Shown here: one piece after another, positions 1 through 11,055 of the stretch
Numbering within the stretch: position 1 is the first letter of the stretch
How the letters are laid out: each line of letters starts with the position of its first letter
NCBI GenBank assembly: GCA_002842855.1
Contig: PHEE01000009.1
Location: 1 to 64,000 of the forward strand
Length of the DNA: 64,000 nucleotides
Origin: Alphaproteobacteria bacterium HGW-Alphaproteobacteria-4
GTDB lineage: Bacteria > Pseudomonadota > Alphaproteobacteria > Rhodobacterales > Rhodobacteraceae
Reading direction: 5' to 3'
Position numbers and translations under genes: made by a program
Notes under the pieces: model-generated
Told to the model about the DNA's origin: nothing
Databases searched by the model: none
What the model saw: only the letters and a program-made list of their open reading frames with translations

Positions 1-80
1 AGCCCCAGTTGCGCGCAGCGGATGGCGCAGACATAGCCGCCGGGGCCGCCGCCGATGATGATGACGTCAAAGCTTGCCAT
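1..80 (-). CDS. lpdA: Dihydrolipoyl dehydrogenase (E3), N-terminal fragment
   Basis: Only the first 26 codons lie in the window; the gene runs off the left edge. They read [20 protein letters not shown], the Rossmann GxGxxG FAD-binding start typical of dihydrolipoyl dehydrogenase. This flavoprotein reoxidises the lipoyl group of the 2-oxoglutarate (and possibly pyruvate) dehydrogenase complex. It is the last gene of the minus-strand run sucC-sucD-sucA-odhB-MAPEG-lpdA, so supply of E3 to the OdhAB complex is the natural reading. Another FAD disulfide reductase could begin the same way; the neighbourhood decides the call. Confidence 0.85.
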   Translation of the reverse strand, partial: MASFDVIIIGGGPGGYVCAIRCAQLG

Positions 81-104
81 GTCAGGTCTCCTGTTCTGGC
101 CGAA

Positions 105-158
105 GGCGGGGGGCTGCCTGCCCCCCGAACCCCCCGGGGGTATTGGGACGTTGAAGAA
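105..158. repeat. GC-rich intergenic repeat, copy A
   Basis: A G6/C6 hairpin (108-113 with 121-126) is followed by a CCCCCGGGGG run, then GTATT and TTGAAGAAGC. The same layout occurs at 18332-18382, and related forms occur at 52738-52803 and 62875-62926. It lies between the MAPEG gene and lpdA on the minus strand. It could fold in RNA, but no T-tract marks it as a classical terminator. Confidence 0.6.
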
Positions 159-164
159 GCAGGG

Positions 165-575
165 TCAGATGAGCGCGGCGATGACCATGCCGATGGTGGC
201 GAGGAAGCCTACAGACCAGATCAGCGAGCGCCACGGGGCGAGGCCAAGCCAGTAGGCGGGAATATAGAGGATGCGGGCACCGAGGTAGGTATAGGCGCAG
301 GCGGCGGTGAATGTTGTGGACTGGTGCGAGAGCGTGACCACCACCACCGCGAGGGTGAACAGGATCAGCGCCTCGAAGTGGTTGTTGAACGCGCGAAAAA
401 GGCGGCCCGTGGGGGCGCTGAGTTGTTCGACGAGGGGCTTGCCGAGGCGGTCGGGGTCGCGCGGGGACATCGTCTTGCCGAGGCCGAGTTCGAGATTGGC
501 GGGCACCGACATCAGGACATACTGGACCCCCTGGAGGAGGCCTGCGAGCGCGAGGGCGGTGAGTTCGGGGGTCAT
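165..575 (-). CDS. MAPEG-family small membrane protein
   Basis: 136 residues with about four hydrophobic helices. A loop with RxFRAFNNHFE (residues about 59-69), a later YLGARILYIPAYWLG stretch, and the length fit the MAPEG superfamily (membrane-associated eicosanoid and glutathione metabolism proteins) as found in bacteria. The substrate cannot be told from sequence. It sits between odhB and lpdA, with 133 bp of repeat-containing DNA separating it from odhB, so it interrupts an otherwise metabolic operon. The ATG at 575 is the first plausible start. A role in the 2-oxoglutarate dehydrogenase complex is not implied by the family; position alone links them. Confidence 0.75.
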   Translation of the reverse strand: MTPELTALALAGLLQGVQYVLMSVPANLELGLGKTMSPRDPDRLGKPLVEQLSAPTGRLFRAFNNHFEALILFTLAVVVVTLSHQSTTFTAACAYTYLGARILYIPAYWLGLAPWRSLIWSVGFLATIGMVIAALI

Positions 576-594
576 GGGGTGGATTCCAGTTGCC

Positions 595-682
595 TGTCAT
601 GCCCGGCGGCACGCCGGGCAGCGCCCGACCCGCCCCCCAGGGCGGGCGCTTCACGCCCACCCTCGGGCCGGGCGCTGCCCTT
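595..682. repeat. Long imperfect palindromic intergenic element
   Basis: Two nested inverted repeats fill the odhB-MAPEG gap. The first is an 8-bp stem 601-608 / 612-619 with a 3-nt loop. The second is a 12-bp perfect pair, GGGCAGCGCCCG at 616-627 with its complement at 669-680, enclosing further complementary GC runs. The arrangement looks like a REP-type dispersed palindrome or an intercistronic mRNA-stabilising structure. No second copy was recognised in this window. Confidence 0.55.
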
Positions 683-708
683 GGGCCTGGTGGCGTCGTC
701 AGTCATGT

Positions 709-1920
709 TCACAAATCCATCAGCAAACGGCGCGGGTCTTCCAGCGCCTCTTTCACCCGCACGAGGAAGGTCACCGCGCCTTTGCCATCGACCACGCGGT
801 GATCGTAGGAAAGCGCAAGATACATCATCGGGCGGATCACGATCTGGCCTGCAACCACCACCGGGCGGTCCTGGATCTTGTGCATGCCCAGAATGCCCGA
901 TTGCGGCGGGTTGAGGATCGGCGAGGACATCAGCGAGCCATAAACGCCGCCATTCGAGATCGTGAACGACCCGCCCTGCATTTCGGCCATGCTCAGCTTG
1001 CCGTCGCGCGCGCGCAGGCCAAGCTCGGCAATCTTTTTCTCAATCGCAGCAAAGCCCATGCCATCGGCATCGCGCACCACCGGCACCACGAGACCGGTGG
1101 GGGTGCCGACCGCCACGCCCATGTGCACGTAGTTCTTGTAGACGATATCGCCGCCGTCGATTTCGGCGTTGACCTCGGGCACTTCTTTGAGGGCATGCAC
1201 GCAGGCCTTTACGAAGAACGACATGAAGCCGAGTTTCACGCCGTGCTTTTTCTCGAACACGTCCTTGTATTCGTTGCGCAAGCCCATGATGCCCGACATA
1301 TCGACCTCGTTATAGGTCGTCAGCATCGCGGCTGTGTTTTGCGCGTCTTTCAGGCGGCGCGCGATGGTGGCGCGCAGGCGGGTCATCTTTACCCGCTCTT
1401 CGCGGGCGGCGTCTTCGACCGGGATCGGGGCGCGGGGGGCGGCGGCGGGTGCTGGCTGGGCTGCGGCCACGGCGGGGGCCACCTGTGCCGCAGCGGCTAC
1501 GGCGGCGGCCACGTCAGATTTCATCACGCGGCCATCGCGGCCCGAGGCCTGCACGGCGTCGCGCGCAATGCCGGCTTCGGCCATCGCCTTTTTCGCGGCG
1601 GGGGCATCTTCAATGTCCTTGGCGGCGGCTTCCGGGGGCGGAGCAGCGGCTGCGGCGGTCGTGGCTTTAGGCGCGGCGGCGGCAGCACCTTCGGCGATGA
1701 TCGCAAGCCGGGCCTTGGCATCGACGGTGGCGCCTTCGGGGGCGAGAATTTCGGTCAGCACGCCCGCCACCGGCGAGGGCACCTCGACCGAGACCTTGTC
1801 GGTTTCAAGCTCGCAGAGCATTTCATCGACCGCGACCGCATCGCCCACCTTCTTGAACCAGGTGGCGACCGTGGCTTCGGAAACGCTTTCACCCAGTGAG
1901 GGCACCATCACATCCGTCAT
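709..1920 (-). CDS. odhB: Dihydrolipoyllysine succinyltransferase, E2 of 2-oxoglutarate dehydrogenase
   Basis: 403 residues from the ATG at 1920, preceded by GAGGT at good spacing; a GTG at 1935 would add five residues and has no better ribosome site. Domains in order: one N-terminal lipoyl domain with the lipoylated lysine in [10 protein letters not shown] (K42), an Ala/Pro-rich linker, a peripheral subunit-binding domain (about 115-150), and the catalytic acyltransferase domain ending with the DHRVVDGK active-site motif. It transfers the succinyl group from E1 to CoA in the TCA cycle. sucA lies just upstream on the same strand (about 115 bp), and lpdA downstream beyond the MAPEG gene. A single lipoyl domain is usual for OdhB. 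Confidence 0.95.
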   Translation of the reverse strand: MTDVMVPSLGESVSEATVATWFKKVGDAVAVDEMLCELETDKVSVEVPSPVAGVLTEILAPEGATVDAKARLAIIAEGAAAAAPKATTAAAAAPPPEAAAKDIEDAPAAKKAMAEAGIARDAVQASGRDGRVMKSDVAAAVAAAAQVAPAVAAAQPAPAAAPRAPIPVEDAAREERVKMTRLRATIARRLKDAQNTAAMLTTYNEVDMSGIMGLRNEYKDVFEKKHGVKLGFMSFFVKACVHALKEVPEVNAEIDGGDIVYKNYVHMGVAVGTPTGLVVPVVRDADGMGFAAIEKKIAELGLRARDGKLSMAEMQGGSFTISNGGVYGSLMSSPILNPPQSGILGMHKIQDRPVVVAGQIVIRPMMYLALSYDHRVVDGKGAVTFLVRVKEALEDPRRLLMDL

Positions 1921-2036
1921 CTTGACCTCGTTCACTTGCGGCGCTCTGCGCTTATCGGAGCCTGCGCCAGATTTCGTTTTGGGCGCCTGGCGGGCGATGC
2001 CCGCCGCAGCGATCTATCGTGTCGGCGCGGCGGCGC

Positions 2037-4994
2037 CTAGCCTTCGATGCTCAGCGCGTCGCTCACCAGTGCCTCTTGCTCGGCCTTGTGGCGCGAGGCG
2101 AGGCCGGTGGCGGGCGAGGCCGAGGCGTTGCGCCCGGCGTAGCGGGCGCGGCTGTGCGCGGCACCGATGCGGGTCAGCACCCATTCGAGGTTGGGCTCGA
2201 CGAAGGTCCATGCGCCCTGGTTCTTGGGCTCTTCCTGGCACCAGACGATTTCCGCCTGCTTGAAGCGGCCAAGCTCGGTCACCATCGAATGTGCCGGGAA
2301 CGGGTAAAACTGTTCGAGCCGCAGGATGTAGACATCGTCGATGCCGCGCTTGTCGCGCTCGGCCAAGAGGTCGTAGTAGACCTTGCCCGAGCAGATCACC
2401 ACGCGGCGGATCTTGTCATCAGCCAGCAGTTTCGTATCGGACATCCCGCCCTGCGCATCATCCCAAAGCACCCGCCGGAAGAAGCTGCCGGTGGTGAATT
2501 CATCGGCTTTCGATACGCACATCGGGTGGCGCAAAAGCGATTTCGGCGTCATCAGCACCAGCGGCTTGCGGAACGGCCGGTGAATCTGGCGGCGCAGGAT
2601 GTGGAAGTAGTTGGCGGGGGTCGAGCAGTTGGCGACGATCCAGTTATCTTCGGCGCACATCTGCAAGAAGCGTTCAAGCCGGGCGGAACTGTGTTCGGGG
2701 CCCTGCCCTTCAAAGCCGTGCGGCAGCAGCATGACAAGGCCCGACATCCGCAGCCATTTGCGCTCGCCCGAGTTGATGAACTGGTCGAACATGATCTGGG
2801 CGCCGTTGGCAAAATCGCCGAACTGCGCTTCCCACATGGTCAGGGTGTTCGGTTCTGCCAGCGAATAGCCATACTCAAACCCGAGCACCGCATATTCGCT
2901 CAGCATCGAATCGATCACCTCATAGCGCGCCTGCCCCGGCTTGATGTGGTTCAAGGGGTAGTAGCGTTCTTCGGTGGTCTGGTCGATCAGGCCCGAGTGG
3001 CGCTGGCTGAAGGTGCCGCGGGTGGCATCTTGCCCGGCAAGGCGCACGCCAAAGCCCTCGGCCACAAGGCTGCCAAAGGCCAGTGCCTCGCCGGTGGCCC
3101 AGTCGAATCCGGCGCCGGTTTCAAACATCTTGGCCTTGGCTTCAAGCAACCGTGCGACGGTCTTGTGCAGATCGAAGCTGTCAGGCGCGCGGGTCAGCGC
3201 GGTACCGACCTCGGCCATCAGTTCGGGCGAAATCGCGGTGCTGCCGGCGTCATATTCGCTGCGCTCGCGGTCAAGGTGGCGCCAGCGGCCATCAAGCCAG
3301 TCGGCCTTGTTGGGGCGGAAGTTCTTGCCGGCCTCGAATTCTTCGTTGAGTTTGGCCTGAAACGCCGCCTTCATATCCTCGATCTCGCCCTCGGGGATCA
3401 GGCCATCGGCCACCAGCCGCTCGGTATAAAGCTGGAGCGTTGTCTTGTGGCCCTTGATTGCCTTGTACATCAAGGGGTTGGTGAACATCGGCTCGTCGCC
3501 TTCGTTGTGCCCGAAGCGGCGGTAGCAGAAGATGTCGAGCACCACATCCTTGTGGAACTTCTGGCGAAACTCGGTCGCGACCTTGGCGGCATGCACCACC
3601 GCCTCGGGGTCGTCGCCGTTGACGTGGAAGATCGGCGCTTCCACCATCAGAGCGATGTCGGTGGGGTAGGGGCTGGAGCGGCTGAAGCTGGGCGCGGTGG
3701 TAAAGCCGATCTGGTTGTTCACCACGATATGCATGGTGCCGCCGGTGCGGTGGCCGACAAGGCCCGACAGACCAAAGCATTCCGCCACCACGCCCTGCCC
3801 GGCGAATGCCGCGTCGCCGTGCAGCAGCACGGGCAGCACCTGATCGCGGGTCTTGTCGCCCAGTTGTTCCTGTTTGGCACGCACCTTGCCAAGCACCACC
3901 GGGTTGACCGCTTCCAGGTGGCTGGGGTTGGCGGTCAGCGACAGGTGCACCTTGTTGCCGTCAAACTCGCGGTCGCTCGAGGCGCCGAGGTGGTATTTCA
4001 CATCGCCCGAACCGTCCACGTCTTCGGGCTTGTAGCTGCCGCCCTGAAACTCGTGGAAGATCGCGCGGTAGGGTTTGGAAAGCACGTTGGCCAGCACCGA
4101 CAGCCTGCCCCGGTGCGGCATGCCGATGACGATATCCGAAACCCCCAGCGCGCCGCCGCGCTTGATGATCGCTTCCATCGCAGGGATCAGCGCCTCGGCA
4201 CCGTCAAGGCCGAAGCGCTTGGTGCCCATGTATTTGACGTGCAGGAACTTTTCGAAGCCTTCGGCCTCGACCAACTTGTTGAGAATGGCGCGGCGGCCTT
4301 CGCGCGTGAACTGAATCTCTTTGCCGTAGCCTTCGATCCGCTCTTTCAGCCAACCCGCCTGCTCGGGGTCGGAAATGTGCATGTATTGCAGTGCGAACGT
4401 GCCGCAATAGGTACGCTTTACGATGTCGATAATCTGCCGCATTGAGGCGACTTCAAGCCCCAGCACGTTGTCGATGAAGATCGGGCGGTCCATGTCGGCA
4501 TCGCCAAAACCGTAGGCCTTGGGGTCAAGCTCGGGGTGTTGTTCCTGCCCCTGAAGGCCGAGCGGGTCGAGGTCGGCGGCAAGGTGGCCACGGATACGGT
4601 AGGCGCGGATGATCATCAGCGCGCGCACCGAATCGAGCACGGCACGCTTGAGCGCATCGTCAGAAACCTTGACACCCGCCTCAGCAGCCTTGGCGCGGAT
4701 CTTGTCGCCGGCACCTTTGGCCTCTTTCGCCACCGGCCATTCGCCGGTCAGCGCGGCGGTCAGGTCATCGGTGGGTTGCGGCGGCCAGTCGGGCCGGTCC
4801 CAGCTGGCGCCCTTGGCCTGCCGTTTCACATCAAGCTCGGCGTCGCCCAGCGAGTGGAAGAACGCCGCCCAGGCCGCATCGACCGAACCGGGGTCGGCGG
4901 CAAAGCGGGCGTAAAGCTGCTCGACATAATCCGCATTCGCGCCTTGCAGGAACGAGGAGGCGTGGAAGGCGTCGTTGGGGGTCTGGTCGGTCAT
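2037..4994 (-). CDS. sucA: 2-oxoglutarate dehydrogenase E1 component
   Basis: 985 residues, the usual length for the OdhA/SucA homodimeric E1. It carries out thiamine-diphosphate-dependent decarboxylation of 2-oxoglutarate and succinyl transfer to OdhB. Visible family features are the N-terminal helical tail (SSFLQGANADYVEQLY), the GMPHRGRLSVLANV segment, HGDAAFAGQGVV, and RFGHNEGDEPMFTNPLMY in the ThDP domain. The ATG at 4994 is chosen because it is preceded by AGGTG and starts the typical MTDQTPNDAF; an upstream in-frame start at 5024 would fall inside the sucD terminator hairpin. It is transcribed from the sucCD side, with odhB downstream. Confidence 0.96.
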   Translation of the reverse strand: MTDQTPNDAFHASSFLQGANADYVEQLYARFAADPGSVDAAWAAFFHSLGDAELDVKRQAKGASWDRPDWPPQPTDDLTAALTGEWPVAKEAKGAGDKIRAKAAEAGVKVSDDALKRAVLDSVRALMIIRAYRIRGHLAADLDPLGLQGQEQHPELDPKAYGFGDADMDRPIFIDNVLGLEVASMRQIIDIVKRTYCGTFALQYMHISDPEQAGWLKERIEGYGKEIQFTREGRRAILNKLVEAEGFEKFLHVKYMGTKRFGLDGAEALIPAMEAIIKRGGALGVSDIVIGMPHRGRLSVLANVLSKPYRAIFHEFQGGSYKPEDVDGSGDVKYHLGASSDREFDGNKVHLSLTANPSHLEAVNPVVLGKVRAKQEQLGDKTRDQVLPVLLHGDAAFAGQGVVAECFGLSGLVGHRTGGTMHIVVNNQIGFTTAPSFSRSSPYPTDIALMVEAPIFHVNGDDPEAVVHAAKVATEFRQKFHKDVVLDIFCYRRFGHNEGDEPMFTNPLMYKAIKGHKTTLQLYTERLVADGLIPEGEIEDMKAAFQAKLNEEFEAGKNFRPNKADWLDGRWRHLDRERSEYDAGSTAISPELMAEVGTALTRAPDSFDLHKTVARLLEAKAKMFETGAGFDWATGEALAFGSLVAEGFGVRLAGQDATRGTFSQRHSGLIDQTTEERYYPLNHIKPGQARYEVIDSMLSEYAVLGFEYGYSLAEPNTLTMWEAQFGDFANGAQIMFDQFINSGERKWLRMSGLVMLLPHGFEGQGPEHSSARLERFLQMCAEDNWIVANCSTPANYFHILRRQIHRPFRKPLVLMTPKSLLRHPMCVSKADEFTTGSFFRRVLWDDAQGGMSDTKLLADDKIRRVVICSGKVYYDLLAERDKRGIDDVYILRLEQFYPFPAHSMVTELGRFKQAEIVWCQEEPKNQGAWTFVEPNLEWVLTRIGAAHSRARYAGRNASASPATGLASRHKAEQEALVSDALSIEG

Positions 4995-5009
4995 GGCTGC
5001 ACCTGACTG

Positions 5010-5043
5010 AAAGGAAAACCGCACCCCTAAGACCGGGGTGCGG
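5010..5043 (-). terminator. Hairpin with T-run between sucD and sucA
   Basis: A perfect 9-bp stem (5019-5027 with 5035-5043, 7-nt loop) is followed on the minus strand by TTTTCC. It lies 9 bp past the sucD stop and just before sucA. The stem is GC-rich, so it could act as a partial terminator or an mRNA-stabilising end. sucAB-lpd expression may therefore be set apart from sucCD. Confidence 0.6.
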
Positions 5044-5051
5044 CGAAAGTG

Positions 5052-5936
5052 TTACTTGCCGAGGGCCTTCATCACGGCTTCACCCAGATGCGCGGGGCTG
5101 TCGGCCACAATAATGCCAGCAGCTCGCATCGCGTCAATCTTGCTTTCGGCGTCGCCCTTGCCACCCGAGACGATGGCGCCTGCGTGGCCCATGCGGCGGC
5201 CTTTGGGGGCGGTGCGGCCTGCGATGAAGCCTGCGGTGGGTTTCCAGCGGCCACGCTTTTTCTCATCGGCCAGAAACTGCGCCGCGTCCTCTTCGGCAGC
5301 GCCGCCGATTTCGCCGATCATGATGATCGACTGGGTTTCGGGGTCGGCGAGGAACATCTCGAGGATGTCGATGTGCTCGGTGCCCTTGATCGGGTCGCCG
5401 CCGATGCCCACCGCGGTCGATTGGCCAAGCCCGAGGTCCGAGGTTTGCTTGACCGCCTCATAGGTCAGCGTGCCGGAACGGCTGACAACGCCCACGCTGC
5501 CGCGGCGGTGAATGTGGCCGGGCATGATGCCGATCTTGCAGGCGTTGGGGGTGATGACGCCGGGGCAGTTCGGCCCGATCAGGCGGCTTTTCGAGCCTTC
5601 CAAGGCGCGTTTCACCTTCATCATGTCGAGCACCGGAATGCCTTCGGTGATGCACACGATCAGCTCCATCTCGGCGTCGATCGCCTCAAGGATGCTGTCG
5701 GCGGCAAAGGGCGGCGGCACGTAGATGGCGCTGGCGTTGGCGCCGGTGGCGGCGCGGGCCTCATGCACCGAGTTGAACACCGGCAGGTTGAGGTGCAGGC
5801 TGCCGCCTTTGCCGGGGGTGACCCCGCCGACCATCTTGGTGCCGTAGGCGATGGCTTGTTCCGAGTGGAAGGTGCCCTGGCTGCCGGTGAAGCCCTGGCA
5901 GATGACCTTGGTGTTTTCGTTGACGAGAATGGCCAT
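5052..5936 (-). CDS. sucD: Succinyl-CoA synthetase, alpha subunit
   Basis: 294 residues, the normal length. The N-terminal CoA-binding Rossmann domain begins [12 protein letters not shown]-like ([16 protein letters not shown], residues 13-28). The phosphohistidine lies in the [12 protein letters not shown] motif (H251). With SucC it converts succinyl-CoA to succinate with nucleoside triphosphate formation. The start is 4 bp after the sucC stop, so the two are translationally linked. The alpha subunit is intact even though the partner sucC reading frame is broken in this sequence. Confidence 0.96.
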   Translation of the reverse strand: MAILVNENTKVICQGFTGSQGTFHSEQAIAYGTKMVGGVTPGKGGSLHLNLPVFNSVHEARAATGANASAIYVPPPFAADSILEAIDAEMELIVCITEGIPVLDMMKVKRALEGSKSRLIGPNCPGVITPNACKIGIMPGHIHRRGSVGVVSRSGTLTYEAVKQTSDLGLGQSTAVGIGGDPIKGTEHIDILEMFLADPETQSIIMIGEIGGAAEEDAAQFLADEKKRGRWKPTAGFIAGRTAPKGRRMGHAGAIVSGGKGDAESKIDAMRAAGIIVADSPAHLGEAVMKALGK

Positions 5937-5940
5937 GATC

Positions 5941-7054
5941 TTACCCCTTCACCGCTTTGACGATCTTCTGCGCGGCGTCGCTGAGATTGTCGGCGGCGAT
6001 CACGTTGAGGCCCGAGTTGCGAATGATTTCCTTGCCGAGTTCGACGTTGGTGCCTTCAAGCCGCACCACCAGCGGCACCTTGAGGCCCACCTCTTTCACC
6101 GCCGAAATCACGCCCTCGGCGATGATGTCGCAGCGCATGATGCCGCCGAAGATGTTGACGAGGATGCCCTTCACGTTCGGGTCGGAAGTGATGATCTTGA
6201 ACGCCTCGGTGACCTTTTCCTTGCTGGCGCCACCGCCCACGTCGAGGAAGTTGGCGGGTTCGGCGCCGTAAAGCTTGATGATGTCCATTGGCGGCGAGTT
6301 CCTTGGGGTCTTCCTCGGTTTCGTCGCGCAGCGCCATGATGTCGGGCTGGCGGTAAAGCGCGTTGTTGTCGAACCCCACCTTGGCGTCGAGCACCTTGAG
6401 GTTGCCATCGGTCATCACGATCAGCGGGTTGATTTCCAGCATCTCCATGTCCTTCTCGATGAAGGCACGGTAAAGGTTTTTCACCAGGGCCACGCATTGC
6501 TTGACCTGCGCGCCTTCCAGCCCGAGCGCGAACGCGACGCGGCGGCCGTGGAAATCAGACAGCCCCGAGGCAGGGTCGACCGAGAAGGAAATGATCTTTT
6601 CGGGGGTCTTGGCGGCCACCTCTTCAATGTCCATGCCGCCTTCGGTCGAGACCACGAACGAAACCCGGCTGCTGCCGCGATCGACCAGCAGCGCGAGGTA
6701 AAGCTCGCGCGCAATGTCGGAACCGTCTTCAATGTAGATGCGGTTGACCTGCTTGCCCGCCGGGCCGGTCTGGTGCGTGACCAGCGTGCGGCCCAGCATC
6801 TGCTTGGTCAGCACCTCGGCCTCTTCGACCGAACGCGCCAGCCGCACGCCGCCTTTCAGCCCCGCTTCAGGCTCTTTGAAGCTGCCCTTGCCACGGCCCC
6901 CCGCGTGGATCTGCGCCTTGACCACCCAAAGCGGGCCATCAAGCCCCCCTGCCGCGGTCTTGGCATCTTCGGCGCGCAGCACTACGCGGCCGTCGGAAAC
7001 CGGGCAGCCGTAGCTGCGCAGCAGCGCTTTTGCCTGATATTCGTGGATATTCAT
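5941..7054 (-). pseudogene. sucC: Succinyl-CoA synthetase beta subunit, internally deleted and frameshifted
   Basis: The N-terminal part (7054 to about 6290) reads as normal Suc[17 protein letters not shown], the ATP-grasp fold, [20 protein letters not shown], ending EEDPKELAA. The C-terminal part continues in another frame from [20 protein letters not shown] (ATG 6286-6288) to the stop at 5941. The about 26 residues that normally join them (…LNYIALDGxIGCMVNGAGLAMAT, recalled from the family) are absent. One base (6289) remains between the codons GCC-GCC and ATG, so about 77 nt are missing and the frame shifts. As written, no full-length SucC is made. Everything on both sides is well conserved, so either a very recent mutation or an assembly/sequencing deletion is likely. 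The start at 7054 follows a 226-bp regulatory region. Confidence 0.9.
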
Positions 7055-7163
7055 GGCCCATGTCCCATGTGGCTTGCAATTCGCGCTGTCTTTGCCATGG
7101 AAACGGGCACATTCAAAACGCTAAATGCTGCAAATGCACTGGCAAGCCGGGAAATCGGCATGT

Positions 7164-7194
7164 TGTGATCACAGGTTTCGGGGGTGTGATCACA
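7164..7194. promoter_or_regulatory. Tandem TGTGATCACA palindromes upstream of sucC
   Basis: Two perfect copies of the 10-bp palindrome TGTGATCACA lie at 7164-7173 and 7185-7194, 21 bp apart centre to centre (two helical turns). They are about 110-140 bp before the sucC start. A third copy lies before sdhC (12342-12351). Spacing and repetition at two TCA operons suggest a dimeric regulator binding side by side. The half-site TGTGA resembles CRP-type sites, but the six-base spacer of the CRP consensus is missing, so a GntR- or other-family regulator is equally possible. Confidence 0.55.
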
Positions 7195-7232
7195 AGAAGC
7201 GCTTTGAGAGTATCCTGAATCGATTCGGTGCG

Positions 7233-7263
7233 AAAAAAGGGCGCGCCAATTGGGCGCGCCCTT
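7233..7263 (-). terminator. Rho-independent terminator of mdh
   Basis: A perfect 11-bp stem AAGGGCGCGCC (7237-7247) / complement (7253-7263), 5-nt loop, followed on the minus strand by six T. It begins 18 bp after the mdh stop, so mdh transcription should end here and sucC should have its own promoter in 7055-7235. Confidence 0.9.
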
Positions 7264-7280
7264 GCCGAAGGTGGTGTCGT

Positions 7281-9459
<2,179 letters not shown>

Positions 9460-9636
9460 GGCGGGCCTTTCTGGGATGAATACCCGGTCAGGCTGAGGCG
9501 ACGTTGCCAAGAACCTCTGAACCGCCCGGACGTTCCCGCTCTGCCCCACCCCTATTCTGCGCCGCGGCGAATCTGGGCTTGCCGAATATGCCGAAAATAT
9601 GGTCCTTGGCGAAAGATTGTTGCTAGGGAGAGAATC

Positions 9637-10494
9637 ATGGATCAGCCCGCCCGCCCCTACCGCTCGGTGCTCTACATCCCCGGCTCAAAGCCGCGTGCGC
9701 TTGAAAAGGCGCGCGAGCTGGCGACGGATGCGATTATCTTTGACCTGGAAGACGCGGTGACGCCGGATGAAAAACCCGCCGCCCGCACGCTGCTGCGCGA
9801 GGTTCTTGCAAGCACCGATTATGGCCTGCGCGCGCGCATCGTGCGGGTGAACGGGCTCGATACGCCCTGGGGTGCCGACGACCTTGCAGCTTTTGCCGGG
9901 GCAAACATCGATGCGCTGCTGATCCCCAAGGTTTCCTGCGCCGCTGATGTGCAGGCGGTAGCGGCGCTGACGCCAGAGGTGCCGCTTTGGGCGATGATGG
10001 AAACCGCGCGGGGCATGCTCAATGCCGCCGAAATTGCCGCGCATCCGCGCCTGACGGGCATGGTGATGGGCACCAATGACCTTGCCAAAGAGCTTGGCAG
10101 CCGGTTTCGTGCCGACAGGTTGCCGATGCAGGCGGGGCTTGGCCTGTGTCTGCTGGCGGCCAAGGCCTGCGGCCTGACCATTGTTGACGGCGTTTACAAT
10201 GCCTTCAAGGATGACGCGGGGCTGCGCGCAGAATGTGCCCAGGGCCGCGACATGGGCTTTGACGGCAAGACACTGATCCACCCGGCGCAACTGGAAATTG
10301 CCAACGAGGCCTTTGCGCCCTCCGAAACCGAAATCGACCTCGCCCGCCGCCAGATCGCCGCCTTCGATGCCGCCGAAGCCGCAGGGCAGGGGGTTGCGGT
10401 TGTGGATGGAAAGATTGTCGAAAACCTGCATATCGTCACCGCGCGGCAAGTGCTGGCAAAAGCCGGGGCGATTGCTGCGCTGAACGCAAACTGA
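9637..10494 (+). CDS. mcl2: CoA ester lyase-family protein, probable (3S)-malyl-CoA thioesterase
   Basis: 285 residues of the HpcH/HpaI-citrate lyase beta TIM-barrel family. Visible are RSVLYIPGSKPRALEKA, the metal/substrate segment FDLEDAVTPDEK (about 35-46), and the MMETARGML strand. Length and position match R. sphaeroides mcl2, which hydrolyses (3S)-malyl-CoA to malate in the last step of the ethylmalonyl-CoA pathway, rather than the longer mcl1 lyase. The synteny sucC-mdh-mcl2-mch-sdh, as I recall it for that species, supports this. A malyl-CoA or citramalyl-CoA lyase remains possible. It is first in a run with the NnrU-like gene, the DUF1737 gene and mch. Confidence 0.78.
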   Translation: MDQPARPYRSVLYIPGSKPRALEKARELATDAIIFDLEDAVTPDEKPAARTLLREVLASTDYGLRARIVRVNGLDTPWGADDLAAFAGANIDALLIPKVSCAADVQAVAALTPEVPLWAMMETARGMLNAAEIAAHPRLTGMVMGTNDLAKELGSRFRADRLPMQAGLGLCLLAAKACGLTIVDGVYNAFKDDAGLRAECAQGRDMGFDGKTLIHPAQLEIANEAFAPSETEIDLARRQIAAFDAAEAAGQGVAVVDGKIVENLHIVTARQVLAKAGAIAALNAN

Positions 10495-10503
10495 GAGGGC
10501 GTC

Positions 10504-11055
10504 ATGGCGGTACTGCTTCTTGGCCTTTTGCTGTGGGTTGGCTCCCACCTTTTCAAGCGCATTGCACCGAAAGCGCGCGCCAGTATGGGCGATCGAGGCA
10601 AGGCGATGGTCGCGGGGTTGAGCTTGATTGCCATCGTGCTGATGGTGGTGGGCTTTCGCAGCGCCGACGCGGTGCAGCTTTATCACACCCCGGCGTGGGC
10701 GTTTCATGCCAATAACACCCTGATGCTGGTGGCGATCTTCCTGCTGGGTGTCGGCGGCACCAAGGGCGTGCTGGTCAACAAGATGCGTCACCCGATGCTG
10801 ACCGGGGTTCTGGTCTGGGCCGTGGCGCACCTGATTACCAACGGCGATCAGGCCTCGGTGGTGCTGTTTGGCGGGCTGGGGCTGTGGGCGTTGGCAGAGA
10901 TGGTGCTGATCAACCGCGCCGGTCGCTGGAAACGCCCGGCCAAGGGCAGCCTCGCGGGCGACGGCAAGAACCTTGTGGCGACAGTGCTGATGTATGCGGT
11001 GATCACCGGCATTCACTACTGGCTGGGCCATAACCCCTTCGTGGCGGCGATGTGA
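10504..11055 (+). CDS. NnrU-family membrane protein
   Basis: 183 residues with about five transmembrane helices. The pattern WVGSHLFKRIAP near the N-terminus, MRHPMLTGVLVWAVAHL in the middle, and a C-terminal GIHYWLGHNPF fit the NnrU family, named from a nitrite/nitric-oxide reduction cluster. NnrU resembles NnrU/isoprenylcysteine-methyltransferase-like membrane proteins, and its biochemical role is not settled. No denitrification genes are nearby. It starts 9 bp after mcl2, and its TGA overlaps the next ATG, so it is co-transcribed with mcl2 and mch. Confidence 0.82.
   Translation: MAVLLLGLLLWVGSHLFKRIAPKARASMGDRGKAMVAGLSLIAIVLMVVGFRSADAVQLYHTPAWAFHANNTLMLVAIFLLGVGGTKGVLVNKMRHPMLTGVLVWAVAHLITNGDQASVVLFGGLGLWALAEMVLINRAGRWKRPAKGSLAGDGKNLVATVLMYAVITGIHYWLGHNPFVAAM

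Noticed and set aside
1989-2005. 7-bp hairpin between sucA and odhB as a terminator
   Set aside because: Short stem with a 3-nt loop and no T-run on the minus strand; sucA and odhB are expected to be co-transcribed.
2019-4445. 808-codon open frame on the plus strand opposite sucA
   Set aside because: It is the antisense shadow of sucA in GC-rich DNA; the translation is His/Gly/Val-rich with no family features.
6171-6497. A separate small gene in the third frame of sucC
   Set aside because: It is an out-of-frame reading of sucC sequence; the frameshift explains the interruption.
7164-7194. Classical CRP/FNR site
   Set aside because: TGTGA and TCACA are directly joined with no six-base spacer, so the CRP consensus is not met.
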